Source: a virus. From it: a stretch of 38,599 bases of DNA. The DNA is taken from IMG/VR virus record IMGVR_UViG_3300012008_000017, positions 1-38,599 of that record, one strand, 5' to 3'. Shown one piece after another: positions 31,910-37,966 of this stretch (position 1 is the first letter of the stretch; each line of letters opens with the position of its first letter). The position numbers and the translations under genes were made by a program. The notes under the pieces are model-generated. The model saw only the letters and a program-made list of their open reading frames with translations, was not told the DNA's origin and searched no databases.

Positions 31910-32518
31910 ATGAGCAACTTTACGAAGGTCATCGACAAGAACGTCGGCGACACCTTCACCCAGCCGATGTGGGCCTCCTATATCGAGGCGAACATCAACT
32001 ACGGCGTTATGCGCCCGCTCGCCGACGTTCTTCTCGGCTCGCCTGCAGCAACCATCGATTTTGCGACGATCGACCAGAACTTCGCTGGTCTGATGGTCGA
32101 CGTGATCGCACGCACCGACGCCGTCGTGACGACCCAGGACATCGGGTTGCGCGTGAACGCCGACGCGGCAGCGACGGACTACCTCATGCAGCTCGTTAAG
32201 GGTGTCGGTGCGGCAGCGTCCGCAGCCGAACAGCTCACCCCAACCTACGCGCCGGTAGGCGGACAGCCTGGCGCGTCAGCGGCCGCGGCCTTCTTCGCGG
32301 CCACCAGGATCGTGATCCCGCATTACCGATCGTCGTCGTTCAAGACGTTCCTCGCGCAGTGCGGGTTCTTCACCGGCATCACGACGGGCCTCGGTTCTGC
32401 GCAGTTGATCACCAACGTGTGGCGCGGCGTGACCGCGATCACCGAGCTGACTCTGGTCAACCCGACAGGGAACTTCGTTGCCGGAACCAGGGCCACCCTC
32501 TACGGGCTGCCCTTCTAG
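31910..32518 (+). CDS. putative minor tail / tip protein
   Basis: This 202-residue protein starts at ATG 31910 behind AAGGGAGG. The first half is helical (MWASYIEANINYGVMRPL); the end is beta-like (NVWRGVTAITELTLVNPTGNF). The central Ala/Gly-rich region resembles linkers in tail-tip proteins. No receptor-binding fold is recognised, but no longer fibre gene exists in the window, so this and the gene at 32533 are the best candidates. Confidence 0.5.
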   Translation: MSNFTKVIDKNVGDTFTQPMWASYIEANINYGVMRPLADVLLGSPAATIDFATIDQNFAGLMVDVIARTDAVVTTQDIGLRVNADAAATDYLMQLVKGVGAAASAAEQLTPTYAPVGGQPGASAAAAFFAATRIVIPHYRSSSFKTFLAQCGFFTGITTGLGSAQLITNVWRGVTAITELTLVNPTGNFVAGTRATLYGLPF

Positions 32519-32532
32519 AAAGGACGGGAAAA

Positions 32533-32976
32533 ATGGACACGATCCTCTCGACCGACGAGATCACTGGGGCGACTCTCGTCGAACATACATTCCCTGCCGA
32601 CGTCCCCGTGTGCGTCGTTGTCAACTGTTCCCCGCCGCCAGGTTCGGACATTGCACTGGCGGCGATCGAGGAAGGCATCGTGCTCGCCCGCAGCGGCGAT
32701 GCGCCAGGCGGCGCCTCGAAGATCGCCGAAGGGCAGAAACTGCTCGAGCAGCTGGCCAACGACGGCCCGGCCCAGGTGACGGTACGTCCACTCAGCGTCG
32801 ACGAGCTCGCGCAGTGTGTCGCCGATGAGGAAACCTCGGCCGCCGCCGTCGCCGCCGCCGAAAAGGAGGCGTCAGCCCGTGACGCGCTTGTCTTGAAGTT
32901 GAGCGGCGGCACCGCATCCGACTCCGAGGTTCAGTCGGCGATCGCGCAGATCCTCGGCCCGCCTTCAACCGCCTAA
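32533..32976 (+). CDS. hypothetical protein between tail and lysis genes
   Basis: This 147-residue protein starts at ATG 32533 behind AGAAAGGA. It has mixed strand and helix (GATLVEHTFPADVPVCVVVNC) followed by helical, Ala/Glu-rich sequence (SAAAVAAAEKEASARDALVL). No family recognised. It may be a small tail accessory or a regulator of lysis. Confidence 0.55.
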   Translation: MDTILSTDEITGATLVEHTFPADVPVCVVVNCSPPPGSDIALAAIEEGIVLARSGDAPGGASKIAEGQKLLEQLANDGPAQVTVRPLSVDELAQCVADEETSAAAVAAAEKEASARDALVLKLSGGTASDSEVQSAIAQILGPPSTA

Positions 32977-32992
32977 CCAGGAAGGAAATCAG

Positions 32993-33904
32993 ATGAACGC
33001 AACGCCATCCGGCAGGCGCAAGCCTGCCCTCATAGCGCTCGCCGCGTTGGCTGTGGTGCTCGCTCCCTCCGGAGCACACGCCGCGGTTCGCCATGACACC
33101 TTCCCGCTTCATGCGGGCTCGAACGGGCAACGGGTGCAGGATCTGCAGTGGCTCTTGGGCGGTCATCGCCCGTACGTGTTCACGCAGGTCAAGCCGACGT
33201 TCAAGTTCAAGCCGAACGGCGCCTACGGCGCGCGCACGAAGAGCGCCGTGATCGCCATGAAGTACCGGGTCGGCTACCCGAAGCTCGGCCAGTGCGGCTC
33301 GAAAACGACATTGCTGCGCGACACAACGACCCGGTACTTCTTCGCGATCCTCGAGGGGAAGGCGCTTCGGCCGCGCTGCTGGGTGGCGCTCGCCGCGCAG
33401 CGCGTCAAAGGCCTCGTCCGTGTCGGCGCGACAGACACAGCTCTCAAGATCCAGGCGCTCGAGGTGCTGCAACTCGGCGTTCAGGAGGTGCCGGACGGCT
33501 CGAACCGCGGCCCGCGCATCTCCTTCACCGCGAACGGCTTCGGCCCCTACCAGGGCTCAACCGGGGCGTACGGCGCCGCCTGGTGTGCGTCGTTCGCGCA
33601 GTGGGCGTTGAAGAGCGTCACCGGGCACACGATGCCCGCACCGCTCCCCGCGTATGTGCCGTCGATCGCCGCATGGGCCCAGGCGCACAACTACCTCGCG
33701 GCGAAGCCGAAGGTCGGCGCGTTCGTCATCTTCCTCTCGCCCGATCTGCAGCTCGTCAACGCGTTCCACATCGGCTACATCGTTCGCGTCACCGCGTCAG
33801 GCGTGCAGACCGTCGAGGGCAACTACGCCGACGGCGTCCATGAGGTTTGGCGGCCGTTCGACGCGAACCCGATGGTCTACGTCGACGTCCCGGGCGTAGC
33901 GTAG
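32993..33904 (+). CDS. exported endolysin: PG-binding plus CHAP domain
   Basis: This 303-residue protein starts at ATG 32993 behind AGGAAGG. A classical signal peptide covers residues 1-30 (KPALIALAALAVVLAPSGAHA). A peptidoglycan-binding domain follows (GSNGQRVQDLQWLLGG ... GAYGARTKSAVIAMKYRVG). The C-terminal CHAP-type amidase/endopeptidase carries Cys198 (AWCASFAQWAL), His259 (FHIGYIVR) and Asn277 (VEGNYADG). Having its own signal peptide means secretion through Sec, with the holin needed mainly to depolarise the membrane. Confidence 0.9.
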   Translation: MNATPSGRRKPALIALAALAVVLAPSGAHAAVRHDTFPLHAGSNGQRVQDLQWLLGGHRPYVFTQVKPTFKFKPNGAYGARTKSAVIAMKYRVGYPKLGQCGSKTTLLRDTTTRYFFAILEGKALRPRCWVALAAQRVKGLVRVGATDTALKIQALEVLQLGVQEVPDGSNRGPRISFTANGFGPYQGSTGAYGAAWCASFAQWALKSVTGHTMPAPLPAYVPSIAAWAQAHNYLAAKPKVGAFVIFLSPDLQLVNAFHIGYIVRVTASGVQTVEGNYADGVHEVWRPFDANPMVYVDVPGVA

Positions 33905-33906
33905 GC

Positions 33907-34350
33907 ATGTTCGCTGGGATCTCGTTCTTCTCGAGTGTGGTTGTTGCATCGTCGTCGTTGCTGCAGACGCAGTCGACGAACTTCGTCTTGCTCGGAGCGA
34001 TCCTCGTCGGCGGCATCTTCGCGTGGCGGCAGAAGCGCGGAGACTTCTATAAGGCTGTCGCCGAAGAGAAGACGGACGAGAACGAGAAGCTGAAGCAGGA
34101 ACGCGACCAGCTGCGCGCGATGACCGACATCACCCCGATCGTCCAGGCGCTCCAAGACGTGACGGCTGCGCTCGCGCGCAGCGTCGCGATGAGCGACCAG
34201 GTGCTCACGAAGGTCGTCGAGATGAACGGCAGCCTCCGCACACACGGCGAAGCGATGAAGGCGCTCGCCGACCATCTGATCCTCGAGGAATCCGCTCGCG
34301 GTCTTTTGGCCGCGGCCGCAGAACCACACCAACCAAGGAGGAAAACATGA
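33907..34350 (+). CDS. membrane-anchored coiled-coil protein of lysis cassette
   Basis: This is a 147-residue protein starting at ATG 33907, two bases after the endolysin stop. One or two hydrophobic segments lie in residues 1-40 (FFSSVVVASSSLL, NFVLLGAILVGGIFAW), then a long charged coiled coil (AVAEEKTDENEKLKQERDQL) and further helices. It could be a second holin-type or spanin-like factor; the tail is unlike lipoprotein spanins. Overlaps the holin-like gene. Confidence 0.65.
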   Translation: MFAGISFFSSVVVASSSLLQTQSTNFVLLGAILVGGIFAWRQKRGDFYKAVAEEKTDENEKLKQERDQLRAMTDITPIVQALQDVTAALARSVAMSDQVLTKVVEMNGSLRTHGEAMKALADHLILEESARGLLAAAAEPHQPRRKT

Positions 34351-34550
34351 ACGGAGCACTCGCACTTCACCCGAAGGTGACCGCTTCGCTGCTCGGCGGC
34401 TGGGTCACCACCCTGATCCTGTACAGCCTCTCGCAGTGGGGACACGTCGACCCGCCGACCGTCGTCGGTGCCGCGCTCGTCGGTGTCGTCACGTTCGGCT
34501 GCGGATACCTCGCACCCGTCGCGGCCGCCGACACACAGCCGGCGAAGTAA
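34347..34550 (+). CDS. putative holin (two membrane helices)
   Basis: This 67-residue protein starts at ATG 34347, overlapping the previous stop. It has two hydrophobic helices (VTASLLGGWVTTLILYSLS and PTVVGAALVGVVTFGCGYLAP) with a short turn between and a short polar end. Size, topology and position right after endolysin fit a class II holin. Holins share little sequence, so the call rests on topology and context. Confidence 0.7.
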   Translation: MNGALALHPKVTASLLGGWVTTLILYSLSQWGHVDPPTVVGAALVGVVTFGCGYLAPVAAADTQPAK

Positions 34551-34562
34551 ACGGGGCACCTG

Positions 34563-34757
34563 ATGGTTGCGGCGGCGAAGCAACGAGACCTCGAGGCTGA
34601 CGAGGTACACCGCCGCCGCAACCAAGAAGCACGCGACGCCGGACTGTCCGAACTCGAAGCGAACGTGTTCGCGATCAACGACACCGACATCGGGCAGCTA
34701 CGCAAACTCGTCGCCGACGGCTGCCCACCCGACCTCATCGCACTCATCGTCGTCTAA
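34563..34757 (+). CDS. hypothetical small charged protein
   Basis: This 64-residue protein starts at ATG 34563. It is charged and helical (LEADEVHRRRNQEARDAGLSE) with a C terminus ending in PPDLIALIVV. It is the last + strand late gene and converges with the minus-strand moron only four bases away. No family recognised and no terminator hairpin between them. Confidence 0.55.
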   Translation: MVAAAKQRDLEADEVHRRRNQEARDAGLSELEANVFAINDTDIGQLRKLVADGCPPDLIALIVV

Positions 34758-34761
34758 CAAC

Positions 34762-35157
34762 TCAGCCCTTGACGATGCGGTGGGAGTTGATTCCAAATCC
34801 GTGACCCGACGCGGCGACGCAAGCAACCCCTCCGTACGTCGGGTCACAAGTGAACGGCCCTCCATGCCACCTCCCCGACAACTGCTGGAAGACAGCAGGA
34901 TTCTTCGGAGCACTCGGAGCGGGAGCTGTCAACGGTGCCCCCTGTCGGCTCAGGAGGACGGTCGTCCAACGCCCTCCGATCCGAGCGGTGCAGCCAACGA
35001 ACGCATCAGCCTTGGCCAAGTTGTAGGCGATGCAGTACACGGAGCTGCTCTTGAACGGCGTGACACCGGCCGAATGAGCCGTTCCATGTGCGGTCGCTAC
35101 ACCAGCGGAGGCGAGCGCCCCGGTCGTGACTCCGACGAGCAACAGTCGCCTCAGCAC
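34762..35157 (-). CDS. secreted Cys-rich moron protein (DUF6636-like)
   Basis: This 131-residue protein starts at GTG 35157 on the minus strand, preceded by a GGAAAGGGG ribosome-binding motif. A signal peptide covers the first about 22 residues (LRRLLLVGVTTGALASAGVATA). The mature part has four Cys in two pairs (VYCIAY...GCTARI and FTCDPTYGGVACVA) and ends SGHGFGINSHRIV. The GVxC...GHGF ending recalls a family of secreted actinobacterial proteins (DUF6636) of unknown function. It lies downstream of, and in the same orientation as, the repressor, so it is probably expressed in the lysogen as a conversion gene. Confidence 0.7.
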   Translation of the reverse strand: MLRRLLLVGVTTGALASAGVATAHGTAHSAGVTPFKSSSVYCIAYNLAKADAFVGCTARIGGRWTTVLLSRQGAPLTAPAPSAPKNPAVFQQLSGRWHGGPFTCDPTYGGVACVAASGHGFGINSHRIVKG

Positions 35158-35158
35158 C

Positions 35159-35236
35159 CTAATCCCCTTTCCCTACTAGGTCGTCGCTCGCGACGATGAC
35201 TGCGAGAACGATGAAGCCGAAGATCAATCCACACAC
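35159..35236 (-). CDS. possible 25-residue membrane peptide
   Basis: On the minus strand a GTG-initiated frame encodes a hydrophobic helix (LIFGFIVLAVIVA) followed by an acidic end (SDDLVGKGD). A GGGAGAGG motif lies about 11 bases upstream, and its stop is one base from the moron's GTG. Coupling to the secreted gene is plausible, but the frame is very short. Confidence 0.35.
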   Translation of the reverse strand: MCGLIFGFIVLAVIVASDDLVGKGD

Positions 35237-35434
35237 ACGTCAGCGGGCCTCTCCCTGGAAAGAGTGAACTAGAGGAATCGTAGTTGATGCTTGAGTCATC
35301 GTCTAGTTAGGCTCGGCAGGCGGGCGTACGACTGAGGGAGGCAGGCTTGAGCGGCGAGCATCATCCGAGACACCCGGTAGGTTCCCCGGTCCGGTCACGC
35401 GAGGCCGGCGGCAAAGTGAGCGAATCACTGGACA
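35237..35434. other. non-coding gap between repressor and moron
   Basis: About 200 bases hold no credible gene on either strand. The stretch around 35255-35310 is clearly AT-richer than the surroundings and could contain an independent promoter for the moron. No unambiguous -35/-10 pair was identified. Confidence 0.4.
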
Positions 35435-35842
35435 TCAGTTCGCGCCTCCCTGATCGCCCGTCTCTTGACGATCTGATCGCTGCGCTGCGGGCACCTGGTC
35501 TGCTTCTAGAGCAGCCAGCCGTGCAATCACTTCTTCGGCGAAGGTCAGCTGTCGTTCGTGAAGACGTTCGACCTCTGCTTCGAGTTCTGCCAGGCGGCTT
35601 GAACGTCGTCCCGCCCGAGGTGTCACCTCAGCTAGCTCAGGGGCGCTGAGCACAGCTGCCAGGTGCTCTGCCCTTTGTGGCATCGGCTCTTGAGTCTTGA
35701 GGTAGCGATAAACCGAGCTCCGCTCGTCCTCGAGCGTGTTTCCGGTTCGGTCAGCTAGCAGCTTTGCGACTTGCCGGACGCTCTTTCCTGACCGGGCGAT
35801 CGCGTCCTTCAGCTTCGCTGCGTACGGGGATTCCGTCGCCAC
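35435..35842 (-). CDS. HTH repressor (CI-like) with coiled-coil tail
   Basis: This is a 135-residue protein if read from GTG 35842. An ATG at 35926 would add 28 residues that have no counterpart in the divergent paralogue, and it would lie beside that gene's promoter. Residues 5-70 form an HTH of the Cro/CI type (YAAKLKDAIARSGKSVRQVA, then SSVYRYLKTQEPM). The C terminus is a coiled coil (LAELEAEVERLHERQLTFAEE) for oligomerisation. The GTG lies in an operator and close to a candidate -10, suggesting a leaderless mRNA and autoregulation. It is the only regulator facing the lytic operon, so the lysogenic repressor role is likely. Confidence 0.75.
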   Translation of the reverse strand: MATESPYAAKLKDAIARSGKSVRQVAKLLADRTGNTLEDERSSVYRYLKTQEPMPQRAEHLAAVLSAPELAEVTPRAGRRSSRLAELEAEVERLHERQLTFAEEVIARLAALEADQVPAAQRSDRQETGDQGGAN

Positions 35843-35849
35843 TGTGGCG
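35837..35849. promoter_or_regulatory. operator O1
   Basis: CGCCAC-T-GTGGCG, a perfect 6-bp dyad with one central base, overlaps the proposed GTG start of the minus-strand repressor. It is identical over 13 bases to O2. Confidence 0.7.
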
Positions 35850-35851
35850 CG

Positions 35852-35881
35852 AGTCTTGTGCGACAGGGCGTCGTTCCGCAA
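35852..35881 (-). promoter_or_regulatory. candidate repressor promoter
   Basis: On the minus strand TTGCGG (35881-35876) and AAGACT (35857-35852) are separated by 18 bases. Transcription would start about 1-4 bases before GTG 35842, a leaderless transcript. The match to consensus is modest. Confidence 0.35.
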
Positions 35882-35897
35882 GGTGGTTTCGGTAGTT

Positions 35898-35910
35898 CGC
35901 CACTGTGGCG
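35898..35910. promoter_or_regulatory. operator O2
   Basis: CGCCAC-T-GTGGCG, identical to O1, ends two bases before the TTGACA box of the lytic promoter. Binding here would touch the -35 region. Confidence 0.7.
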
Positions 35911-35911
35911 C

Positions 35912-35940
35912 TTGACATTTCGCCACATGTGGTTAATCAT
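35912..35940 (+). promoter_or_regulatory. early lytic promoter
   Basis: A consensus TTGACA (35912-35917) is followed after 16 bases by TAATCA (35934-35939), or after 17 by AATCAT. The spacer contains operator O3. The predicted start is within a few bases of ATG 35950, and there is no Shine-Dalgarno sequence, so the transcript would be leaderless or nearly so. Confidence 0.7.
35921..35933. promoter_or_regulatory. operator O3 between -35 and -10
   Basis: CGCCACATGTGGT contains the perfect palindrome CCACATGTGG and keeps the CGCCAC half-site with a two-base centre. It lies exactly between the promoter boxes. Its centre is about 23 bp from O2. Confidence 0.6.
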
Positions 35941-35943
35941 GCT

Positions 35944-35955
35944 CACCACATGGCG
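35944..35955. promoter_or_regulatory. operator-like O4 over the start codon
   Basis: CACCAC-ATGGCG keeps one half-site and a degenerate second one. It covers the predicted transcription start and the ATG of the + strand gene, about 22 bp from O3. The weakest of the four. Confidence 0.45.
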
Positions 35956-36315
35956 ATGGCAACTCCTCGCAGCTTCCGTTCCTGGTTGAGCCATCAGCTC
36001 GAGGAGCAAGGAATGCCTCGCCGCGAGCTCGCGCGCCGCCTCGCGACGAAGCATCCGGAGGGCGTCACCCCTCAGACGATCGAGACGTACCGGCGTGCCA
36101 TTTATCGGTACCTCGACGTCACCGAGCCGATGCTCCCGAATCTGCAGACGCGCTCCGCGTTCGCGGCTGCGCTCGGTGTCTCACCGTCGGAAGTCCCCTC
36201 CTCTGACGATGAGGAGGGCGAGCCGGATTTGTCCGCGACCTTGCAGTCACTCGCGCGGGAACAGGCGGAGCTGAGTCGGAAGCTCACCAGGGCACTTCGG
36301 TCGGTGCAGTCGTGA
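35950..36315 (+). CDS. HTH regulator (Cro-like), paralogue of the repressor
   Basis: This 121-residue protein is read from ATG 35950; ATG 35956 is an alternative. The HTH region (SWLSHQLEEQGMPRRELARRL, then AIYRYLDVTEPM) aligns with the minus-strand repressor, sharing YRYL-x3-EPM. The C terminus is again a short coiled coil (LSATLQSLAREQAELSRKL). It is the first gene of the early operon and probably binds the same operators to shut off the repressor. Its mRNA seems leaderless. Overlaps the next GTG. Confidence 0.75.
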   Translation: MAMATPRSFRSWLSHQLEEQGMPRRELARRLATKHPEGVTPQTIETYRRAIYRYLDVTEPMLPNLQTRSAFAAALGVSPSEVPSSDDEEGEPDLSATLQSLAREQAELSRKLTRALRSVQS

Positions 36316-36902
36316 GGACGCTGTTGGAGCGTGTGATCGATTTCGTGGTGGCGAACCCGGGACGGACGTTGCCGGAGATCGCGCGGGGTGTTCGTGCGCG
36401 TGATGCGGCGATCCGGGACATTCTGTCGTCTGAGCGGTTCTCGGCGTCTGTGCGCGACGAGAACGAGTACCGGTCGCCGCAGGTGTATCGGTTGGCTGCT
36501 GGGGGCGCGGACGGCCTGGGCTTGCGGCAGAGGCGCACTCAGTGCGACCTGATCGCGGCGGTGCTCGCCGATGGTGGGTGGCATACGACCGCCCAGATTC
36601 ATCACCGCTGCGGCTTCTCCCGGTTGAACTCGCGGATCTCGGAGTTGCGGAAGCGGCGGAGCATGGTGATCGAGTGCCGTCACGTTGACGGTGAACACAC
36701 CGGCCCGAACGCGTTCGAGTACCGGCTGGTCTCTGTGCCTTCGGAGGCAGCCGACACGTCGACTGGCAGCGCTGCGGCGCGCAGCGGTGAGTCGGCTGCC
36801 TCGGACGGCCCGAATGATCAGCTGCACTCCCCCGTTGCTGCTCCCCTCCTGACGGAAGCCGGGCCGTCCGATGAACAGCTTGATCTTGGAGCGGCGGCGT
36901 GA
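36312..36902 (+). CDS. double winged-helix DNA-binding protein
   Basis: This 196-residue protein starts at GTG 36312, overlapping the upstream stop. Two HTH units are visible: LLERVIDFVVANPGRTLPEIA and LIAAVLADGGWHTTAQIHHRC, followed by FSRLNSRISELRKRR and a wing (FEYRLVSV). The last 60 residues are Ser/Ala/Asp-rich and probably disordered. A second early regulator or replication accessory; target unknown. Confidence 0.65.
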   Translation: MRTLLERVIDFVVANPGRTLPEIARGVRARDAAIRDILSSERFSASVRDENEYRSPQVYRLAAGGADGLGLRQRRTQCDLIAAVLADGGWHTTAQIHHRCGFSRLNSRISELRKRRSMVIECRHVDGEHTGPNAFEYRLVSVPSEAADTSTGSAAARSGESAASDGPNDQLHSPVAAPLLTEAGPSDEQLDLGAAA

Positions 36903-37108
36903 GCCGGTTCTTCAAGGTGCGCCTCGTTACGCAGGCGGGTGAGCGTATCGAGGTCGGTGTGGCGGCGAATGACGGCATGACCGCGATGGATCGCGCCTGG
37001 ATCGATTACCGGGAGGCGCACCCGGACGTTCGTCTCGCCGGCGGCGCGACTCTCTGCACGATCACCAAGGCTGAGTACGACGAGATCCTGATCGGAGCGG
37101 CAGCGTGA
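36899..37108 (+). CDS. hypothetical small protein
   Basis: This 69-residue protein starts at GTG 36899. It reads RFFKVRLVTQAGERIEVGV then AAMDRAWIDYREAHPDV-type helix and TLCTITKAEYDEILIG, an alpha/beta pattern. No family recognised. Overlaps both neighbours. Confidence 0.55.
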   Translation: MSRFFKVRLVTQAGERIEVGVAANDGMTAMDRAWIDYREAHPDVRLAGGATLCTITKAEYDEILIGAAA

Positions 37109-37326
37109 GCGTGCTCGACGTGCGTCATGCGCGGCACCGTTCGGGGATCCAGATCGCGGATCTTCTGCTGCTCGAGTTGCCGGAGGCGCAGCCGATCATC
37201 AAGCGGATCGGCGAGGCCGTCCCTGCGGAGTATCCGTTGCGGATGGCGCACGTTCTGCGTGTCGCGACGATCGCCGTCACGGCGAAGCTGAAGCCTTCCA
37301 ACCCGCACGCGGGGGCGACGCTCTAG
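37105..37326 (+). CDS. hypothetical small protein
   Basis: This 73-residue protein starts at GTG 37105. It is helical with Leu-rich segments (IQIADLLLLELPEAQPIIKRI, MAHVLRVATIAVTAKLK). No domain recognised. The stop directly abuts the next ATG. Confidence 0.55.
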   Translation: MSVLDVRHARHRSGIQIADLLLLELPEAQPIIKRIGEAVPAEYPLRMAHVLRVATIAVTAKLKPSNPHAGATL

Positions 37327-37542
37327 ATGAGCATGCTCACATGCCCTCGGTGCGACGATCTGTGTCCGCCGTCCGCGTCGATGTGCGATTGCGGCGAGCC
37401 GCTGCTGCCGATCGTGTCGACGGCGCATCCGACGCCGCTCGCTCCGATCCCTTCCTGCTCGTGCGGCAACGAGAGCGGCGATCCGAACCAGGGGTTCTGC
37501 ACGGTGTGTGTGCTCGCGTCGTATGAGCCGGTGGCGCGCTGA
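37327..37542 (+). CDS. small double zinc-ribbon protein
   Basis: This 71-residue protein starts at ATG 37327. Cysteines occur as CPRC...C and C-x-C in the first half, then CSC and CTVC in the second, compatible with one or two zinc sites. The linker is Pro-rich (STAHPTPLAPIP). Likely a structural or nucleic-acid-binding protein. Its TGA overlaps the next ATG. Confidence 0.6.
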   Translation: MSMLTCPRCDDLCPPSASMCDCGEPLLPIVSTAHPTPLAPIPSCSCGNESGDPNQGFCTVCVLASYEPVAR

Positions 37543-37721
37543 TGGAAGAGATCCGCGCACGGCTGATCGAGCTTGCCGAAGAGGTTGCCGCGCAGCTGAA
37601 CGTGATCGAGGACGACGACGAGCGCGAGGAGTTGCAGGTCGACTATGAGCGCCGCCTGAACGAGCAGATGTTCGCGGGCTCTGAGCGTCGCGACGCCCGG
37701 CGTGAGGCGGGTACGTGGTGA
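37542..37721 (+). CDS. hypothetical acidic coiled-coil protein
   Basis: A 59-residue frame starts at an ATG sharing a base with the upstream TGA. It is highly charged and helical (EEIRARLIELAEEVAAQLNVI, then DDDEREELQVDYERRLNEQ). Coupled at both ends (TGATG, GTGA). No family recognised. Confidence 0.55.
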   Translation: MEEIRARLIELAEEVAAQLNVIEDDDEREELQVDYERRLNEQMFAGSERRDARREAGTW

Positions 37722-37966
37722 ACGGCCGCGTCGTGCATCCGGCCTTGTCGGTTCCGCTGCGGAAGCGCCAGTCGGTGATCGACGAGCTTGGCCGTGACGC
37801 CGTGATCGTCGGCTTCCGCAAGCAGCGGTCTTGGATCTTCGGCCGGCCAAGCTCGGTCTCCTGGGTGGTCGTCCAGGCGGCTGACGGCATCAGGTCGTAC
37901 CGGGCTCCGTCGGAGCTTCGTGTCGTCGAAAAAACAGCTATCGAGATGGAGGGACAGTCAGCATGA
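37718..37966 (+). CDS. hypothetical small protein
   Basis: This 82-residue protein is read from GTG 37718, overlapping the previous stop; GTG 37715 is possible. It reads LRKRQSVIDELGRDAVIVGF, RSWIFGRPSSVSWVVVQA, then a helical end. No family recognised. Overlaps the repeat-protein start (ATGA). Confidence 0.55.
   Translation: MNGRVVHPALSVPLRKRQSVIDELGRDAVIVGFRKQRSWIFGRPSSVSWVVVQAADGIRSYRAPSELRVVEKTAIEMEGQSA

Noticed and set aside
35347-35649. A + strand 100-residue gene
   Set aside because: It lies antisense to the well-supported HTH repressor and shows no domain or ribosome-binding site.
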